From: Dermacentor variabilis
Taxonomy: Eukaryota > Arthropoda > Arachnida > Ixodida > Ixodidae
Length of the DNA: 64,000 bases
Assembly (NCBI RefSeq): GCF_050947875.1
Contig: NC_134568.1
Coordinates: forward strand, 196,822,353 to 196,886,352
Reading direction: 5' to 3'
Below are positions 59,016 to 64,000 of this stretch, in pieces. Each line of letters begins with the position of its first letter. The first letter of the stretch is position 1. The notes under the pieces were generated by a model, which did not search any database, was not told the DNA's origin, and saw nothing but the letters and a program-made list of their open reading frames with translations. Both the position numbers and the translations under genes were made by a program.

Positions 59016-62000
59016 CGCGGAGCAATTAGTGGTGTGGCAGTGGAAATGTAGGGGATTCCGCCGAAAACGAGGTTCCCTACAGCAGTATATCACCACATCC
59101 ACGAACCCTCCCGATGTCATCCTCTTACAGGAAGTCAATTGCACCCCTTCTTTATCCGGCTACAGCACACTCTCGGGTGTCTCTCCTCTTGTGGGAGCCT
59201 TAGTTTCGAAACATGTTACATGTCGCATGCATACCACTAACATTGACATTCCTCACCAAATATTGGAAATAATTACGCAAGGTAAACGCAGCGAGAGTCT
59301 GTTTATACTCAATGCATACAGTTCCCCCCGTTCGTGAATGCACTGTTTTCAGCACCTACTCACAGAATTTGGTAGGTTTGGACAGGTTTGTGTGGTGGCC
59401 GGCGACTTTAACGCTCCACATACTGCATGGGGTTACGTTAAATCGCAGGCTAAAGGGACCCGCTTATGGAATGCCATCTGTAACATGAGATACACACTGC
59501 TTACCGACCCAGAGCCCCCCACTCGGATGGGCAACAGCGTGTGGCACCTGCCCTGACTTTACCTTCGTGTGCAATACTGGCCCAGTCATTGCGCACGGGC
59601 CTTTAGAGGAGCGCCTTGGTAGTGACCACTACATTGTAGCAACCACCTTGTCATTATGGGGTGCGCGCAGGCATGAGCGAAATGTGTGTATAACGGATTG
59701 GGCGAAATTCAGGGAACGTCGCCAGGACCCACCTGAGCACCAAGGGTACGAACGCTGGCTTGACTCTCTCGCACAAGATATAGAGGCCACCACGAGCACA
59801 CTGTGCACCACAACCGAGACATCAGACATAGACCCGCATTTACTTCATCTTTAGAACGCCCGCAGAGGGTTGACATGACGATGGAAACGACAACGCCTCA
59901 ACCGCAAACTTAGGAAACGTATAGATCAAATTACACGGGAATCTCAGGAGTATGCAGAGATCCTTACGAGGAATAACTGGCGAGGATTTTGCGATCGCCT
60001 CTCAGGCACATTGAGCACAGCAAAAACGTGGTCGATTCTTCGCTCACTCACAGATCCCACCACAACAAAGGGAAAAACATTTCAACAGCTGCACATCCTA
60101 ATGCACGAGTACAGGGACGATGTCTCGACACTCCTCAGAGAGCTAGAGAAGCATTTCATACCCACAGGCCCGCCGCCGCAGTACCCTGACTATCCTTATG
60201 TAGGCGAGGCGAACGAATTGCTCGATGCAGACATCACATCTGACGAGGTACGGGTGGTCCTACAAGACCTACGCCGCAACATGGCACCCGGAGCCGACCA
60301 CATGCGATTCGCCACCCTTCGTAACCTCAGTGACGCGGATATTAACCACCTCACCCATATCTTCAATGATTGCTGGCGCAAGGGCATGCTTCCCCAAGCA
60401 TAGCGACACGCCGACATCACACTGATCCCCAAACCGGGCAAGCTTGTTAAGGTTGAAAACTTACGACCCATCTCCCTAACATCCTGCATTGGTAAGCTCA
60501 TGGAGCATGTACTCTTGCGGCATCTGCAGCCCTTCCTCGATGAAAAATCATTCTTTTCTAACTCTCAATTCGGATATCGGGCTCATCTGTCTGCCAAAGA
60601 TGTGCTTTTACAATTGCGGGAGGAAGTCATAGGACCTCCGTCGTTCGCCCAAATGAGAGCACTTATCGCCTTAGACCTAAAAGGGGCATTCGATAATGTT
60701 GAACATGACCTCATCCTTCGCAATGTTGCACATTCACACTGTGGAATTCGTATGTACAACTATATCCGCGCATTTCTTCGAGATCGCACAGCCACCGTAG
60801 GAATGGGACCGCATCGATCCGGTACGATTCGCCTTGTAGGACGTGAGACACCCCAGGGCTCAGTTCTTTCCCCTACTCTATTCAATATTGCGCTCGCAGG
60901 GCTCCCCCGCCTACTCGACCAGATCCCTGATGTCGCCCACGCTATTTATGTAGACGACATTACTATCTGGTCGACACGGGGTTCCGACGGGGCCATCCAG
61001 GACCGACTGCAGCAAGCAGTCGATACAGTTTCCGAGTACGCGAGAAAAAGCGGCTTAAGATGTGCTCCGGAAAAGTCGGAGCTCATAATCATTCGCCTCC
61101 GGAGCCGCTCCTCTACTCCCCCTATCACTGTGCATGTGGATGGCACACCGATACCACAGGTTAATCGTGCTCGCATCCTCGCCCTACACGTCCAAGCGGA
61201 TAGCAGGTCAAACTACACTGTTTCCCTTCTATCCAGACAGATTGAGCAAATTCTGGCCATGATCCGGAGGGTCTCCAACAGGCGCTCGGGCCTTCGAGAA
61301 GAGGACCTGCTGCGCTTGGTGGAGGCATGCGTGATCAGCCGCCTTACATACCATCTCCCATTTCAGCGGTTGACCCAAGCGCAACAACTTCGCATAGACG
61401 CAATGATTCGCAAAGCGACGAAGCTGGCCCATGGCCTCCCGAACTATACTTCCACACACCGTCTCCTTAACTTAGGGACACATAACACACTAGGCGAGCT
61501 GCTAGAGGCACATTGGGTCAGCCATCGCCAGCGCCTCCTACTCACTCCTACTGGCCGCCACCTTCTCACACGTCTAGGATACTCTGTCCCACCCCTTGAG
61601 TCTGAAACCCGTCCAACGATCTTGTCGTCAGCGATACGCCAAGTACTAAGTATTCATCCATTGCCACGTAATATGCACCCCGAGCATGACAAAGGGCGGC
61701 GCAAAGCCCATGTACGATACATTGGCCGTATGCTTGCAAACATCCCGGAAACACATACTTTATACACGGACACATCACGCACTCAAGAGGGCTATACCTC
61801 GGTAGTTTTGGATGGCACCGAATCCCTGAGAGACTCTGCTGCAATGTGCGGAACAAATACCGCTTACGGAGAAATTCTCGGTGTTGCTCTTGCAATTCGA
61901 TACGCCATCCGTGTTCCTGAAGAAGTGTATATATTGACGGACTCACAACAGGCATGCCGGGCGTTCCTATCAGGACATGGCAACCCGAGAGCGGTGCACC

Positions 62001-62632
62001 AAATTCTCAAACAGATCCCGCAAAATACACCAACCACACCTCCCCGCATCCATTTACTCTGGACCCCTGGTCATACCTCGCTGCCGGGTAACGAACGCGC
62101 ACATGCGGTTGCCCGAGAAAGTTCCCTCCGGGCGACTCGGCGTGGTGAGGCGACTTGTTCAGAGTGGGGGGATCCCTTGCTCCGTTACAAAGACATACTC
62201 CGTCATTATACATGCATTCATCGCACCCACGCCGCACCACCGCCGTCCTCCTCGCTGGAGGAAGCAGTGGCATTACGCCAGTTACAAACCGCAACTTTTC
62301 CAAATCTTGTCTCTCTCAATAAATTCTACCCACACTGTTATGCAGATCGTTGCCCTGGTTGTAGCAGCTCGCCCACAATCTTCCACGTCACGGTTGAGTG
62401 CACTGCAAACCTCTTTCCTCCCTTGCCAACTCTCCTTTACCCCCTATGCAACAAAGAGCTGTGGAACGATGCCCTCCGCGACGGATCTCCCGAGGTCCTC
62501 CGAGCTGTGATACAACGGGCTCAAAACATCACCAGAATCATCTTAGGGACCCTGGACAGAGGGTTCCTCCCACACTGCTCTCGCCATTCAAATATTATTA
62601 ATAAAGATGTTTTACTCTCTCTCAACGTTTAG
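58942..62632 (+). pseudogene. LINE ORF2: endonuclease, reverse transcriptase, RNase H
   Basis: Order: APE endonuclease (PPDVILLQEVNCTP at about 59110; CVVAGDFNAPHTAWG at about 59392; LGSDHYIVATT at about 59615), RT (LRPISLTSCIGKLMEHVL at about 60463; MRALIALDLKGAFDNVEHD at about 60655; RETPQGSVLSPTLFNIAL at about 60845; AIYVDDITIWS at about 60940, with catalytic YVDD), and RNase H (HTLYTDTSRTQEGYTSV at about 61757; YILTDSQQACRAFLSG; LLWTPGHTSLPGNERAHAV at about 62058). A C-terminal CPGCSSSPTIFHVTVEC motif is at about 62353. Breaks: TGA at 59335, a shift near 59550, stops near 59852 and 59875, and TAG at 60401. From 60500 to 62632 the frame is fully open (710 codons). ORF2 proteins nick DNA and copy the element RNA in place. 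Confidence 0.9.
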
Positions 62633-62909
62633 TTATCACTGAAACAAGCGAGAGCACAAAGGTCAGCTTGCTCGCTGCTGCTTCGCTTATCTTGCTTAAT
62701 TTGCTATCGCAATCGATGCTATGCCTTTCGAGCGAAACTACTACTTTTTTTTTTTTTACTTTGGGCATTCATCACTCACTCTGCAATAAAGTTGTTAGAC
62801 ATCGTGACGAAAGTTTTGAAGTGAAGCATTTTGGATATTACAGACTTTGGATAAAATGGACGTTTTTTTGTTGGGTTATCAGAGTTCGTTGAAACAAGAG
62901 TCTACTGTA

Positions 62910-63270
62910 TAAATGCAGAATTATGGGATTGGTCCAAAATGGGCACCAGGGCATGTGCAACCTACTTCCGGAGCCAGAACGGTAAAGGTTGAAACGCCAG
63001 CTGCAGTAGCGCAGCGCCATGTCGACCAAGGCCGCCACCGTCATGAGGCTACACCTGGAAGGACCGCTTACAAAGCTAGTGCAAGCGAACGATCGGATGG
63101 CCGACCTGACACAACCAGTGCTGTCCCTTCATTGCCTGACAGGACCAGCGCTGTCTCGTCAGTGTCGTGTCCATGCACAGCATCCGACGAAACATCCAGC
63201 CGAAGAAACAACCGGCCTCGTGCAACCTAACCTAAGGCGATCGACACGAACTTGGAAGCTAGTACAGTGG
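62910..63270 (+). pseudogene. pol C-terminus of the older gypsy element
   Basis: The frame NYGIGPKWAPGHVQPTSG, VKVETPAAVAQRHVDQ and, after a stop, LRRSTRTWK is the integrase C-terminal tail (the 'RNY-GPKW-PG-V---G---Y-V----G---RRHVDQLR' pattern). It lies just after the Tigger right end, showing that the Tigger inserted in pol. Confidence 0.75.
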
Positions 63271-63279
63271 GTCTAATTA

Positions 63280-63291
63280 GGCGGAAAGGAG
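63280..63291 (+). promoter_or_regulatory. polypurine tract of the older gypsy element
   Basis: GGCGGAAAGGAG directly before the 3' LTR. Confidence 0.65.
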
Positions 63292-63521
63292 TATTACATT
63301 TTTGTTGTTCATTGTTGTGGACCAGACAAGCAAGCTGTGTATGCACACACCCGTTTTCTCTCCCCCTGTTCCTGAACCATCATATTGTTAGTTCCCTTTC
63401 TCTTGCACAAGCCCTTTCAACACTGCTTCCTATATAATGCAGCAGTGCCATCAATAAAGTTGTTCACTACCAGCCAGCGTATCATCCATGCTGCTGCCCT
63501 GGTCATAGCTCATTTACAACA
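63292..63521 (+). repeat. 3' LTR of the older gypsy element
   Basis: 230 bp, same length as the 5' LTR, with AATAAAG at about 63453. The first two bases are TA instead of TG. Confidence 0.9.
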
Positions 63522-63710
63522 GCATGAAGTTCAAGTGCTGTATTCTCTATCACGATCAAGGTGTAAAACTGAATGGCTTAGCCAGCAGAAGTGCATGTGA
63601 CTAGAGTAATGGCAAACCCCCCTCAGTGTTATTGCACAATGCATAGTTGTCAAGTGCACTGACAAAATACTCACAGCTCCAGTAAAGCAATGGATTATAC
63701 TGGATATTAC

Positions 63711-63752
63711 CTTATGTAAAGTGAAAGCATCCCCAGGAGTGAAGAACAATTC
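63711..63752 (-). CDS. candidate small upstream exon of the 5'-nucleotidase-like gene (weak)
   Basis: 42 nt between a TCATTTGTAG acceptor and a GTAATA donor. It is in phase 0 at both ends and encodes ELFFTPGDAFTLHK, which would run directly into VNGKNIVKSGTDFR of exon A. In relatives, the segment between the last metal-binding GHDH and KSGTDF is short and variable, so this length is plausible. The residues themselves are not diagnostic. If real, the whole nest at 48.3-63.5 kb lies in one intron. Confidence 0.35.
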
Positions 63753-63784
63753 CTACAAATGATTCAGCCTCTATCCTGTTACAA

Positions 63785-64000
63785 ATACCGTATTGACCCG
63801 CGTATAACCCGCCCCTGCGTATAACCCGCACCCCTAACTTTGAACTCGGCGGAAAAAAAAAAAAAAAAACTCGCGTATAACCCGCACGTTTACCTGAAAA
63901 AAAAAAAAATGAGCGCTAGAAAGATGCAACTCACACTCAGTGATCATTTCGTTTTCAGAACATTTATTCAAACGACCGCCACCACGTCACTGGTTATCCG
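63785..64000. repeat. repeat with 'GCGTATAACCCGC' units
   Basis: CCGTATTGACCCGCGTATAA begins a stretch with three or four copies of CGTATAACCCGC separated by short spacers and A-runs (63856-63870, 63899-63909). I have seen such 'CGTATAA-CCGC' repeats at the ends of a widespread animal DNA transposon, but the window ends before a second terminus. Confidence 0.5.

Larger units (their letters stand above)
56790..62645 (+). mobile_element. I-type LINE with ORF1, EN, RT and RNase H (near complete)
   Basis: Two-ORF non-LTR element: 5' UTR with tandem repeats (about 56790-57059), ORF1 (57060-59015) and ORF2 (58942-62632), overlapping by about 70 nt in different frames. ORF2 has APE endonuclease, RT and RNase H, the set found in the I group. 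The 3' end has AATAAAG at about 62600; a poly(A) tail is not clear. Only about five stops and one frameshift disrupt ORF2, and one stop disrupts ORF1. Confidence 0.85.
56528..62907 (+). mobile_element. Tigger-type element carrying a LINE
   Basis: The left end CAGTCTACACTCGTAACAAC (56528, after TA) and the right end, inverted, CAGTAGACTCTTGTTTCAAC (62907, followed by TA) are imperfect inverted repeats; the left side goes on with TTCGGATATAGCAGAC-type repeats typical of this group. No transposase remains. The pol gene of the older gypsy element continues directly on both sides, which confirms the borders. Confidence 0.7.
48305..63526 (+). mobile_element. older Ty3/gypsy element inflated by nested insertions
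   Basis: 230-bp LTRs at 48310-48539 and 63292-63521 are flanked by a 5-bp target duplication GCATG (48305-48309, 63522-63526). A primer-binding-site-like stretch follows the 5' LTR and a purine tract precedes the 3' LTR. Remnants of its own genes are gag (48575-49135), RT-RNase H (55320-55910), integrase (56040-56527) and the pol C-terminus (62910-63270). The rest is inserted: a second gypsy element, a Tigger fragment, and a Tigger element with a LINE. About 31 of 230 LTR positions differ by eye (about 13%), so it is far older than the element at 39168. Confidence 0.9.

Overview
The window looks like nuclear DNA of a hard tick (Ixodidae). It is eukaryotic: there are GT/AG-bounded exons, abundant microsatellites, LINEs, LTR elements, Tigger/pogo-type DNA transposons, and several copies of a tRNA-derived SINE that matches what I know of the tick 'Ruka' family. 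There are no operons, ribosome binding sites, CRISPR arrays, rRNA genes or intact tRNA genes.

One host gene can be supported. It lies on the minus strand and encodes the C-terminal half of a 5'-nucleotidase / 'trifunctional nucleotide phosphoesterase'-type protein: the end of the calcineurin-like phosphoesterase domain, the 5'-nucleotidase C-terminal domain and a tail. Seven exons can be read in order (46914-47079, 34704-34799, 32224-32391, 31566-31738, 21124-21201, 17800-17927, 7005-7191). All have AG/GT borders and every junction keeps the reading frame. They total 996 nt over about 40 kb. A possible further 5' exon (63711-63752) and a possible 3'-terminal exon (1737-1871) are offered at low confidence. 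If both were real, the window would be almost entirely introns of this gene.

Nearly everything else is mobile DNA, much of it nested. From left to right: a dispersed TIR-like repeat (595-1332); an RTE-type LINE (2936-4972); a complex tandem repeat (5248-6879); a second, 5'-truncated RTE (7941-8613); a Ruka copy; an internally deleted Tigger element (10358-12152) carrying a 0.7 kb MITE; an RNase H-bearing LINE tail (12510-13725); two more Ruka copies; Tigger-derived MITEs; a second Tigger deletion derivative (26601-27697) with the same internal deletion; LTR-like segments (about 27816-28395 and 34015-34562); and more MITEs.

From 36945 to 45209 lies a CR1-like LINE split by a 5.4 kb Ty3/gypsy element (39168-44585, 167 bp LTRs, 4 bp target duplication). 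From 48305 to 63526 lies an older Ty3/gypsy element with 230 bp LTRs and a 5 bp target duplication. It has been inflated to 15.2 kb by a second gypsy element, a Tigger fragment, and a further Tigger element that itself carries a nearly complete I-type LINE with ORF1, endonuclease, reverse transcriptase and RNase H.

All transposon genes here are disrupted by stops or frameshifts. I found no convincing undescribed biological system. The most unusual items are a perfect 59-bp tandem duplication across a splice acceptor of the host gene, the shared deletion structure of two Tigger copies, the multi-level nest at 48-63.5 kb with an in-frame fusion of two different gag genes, and a catalytic Asp to Asn change in the youngest gypsy protease.
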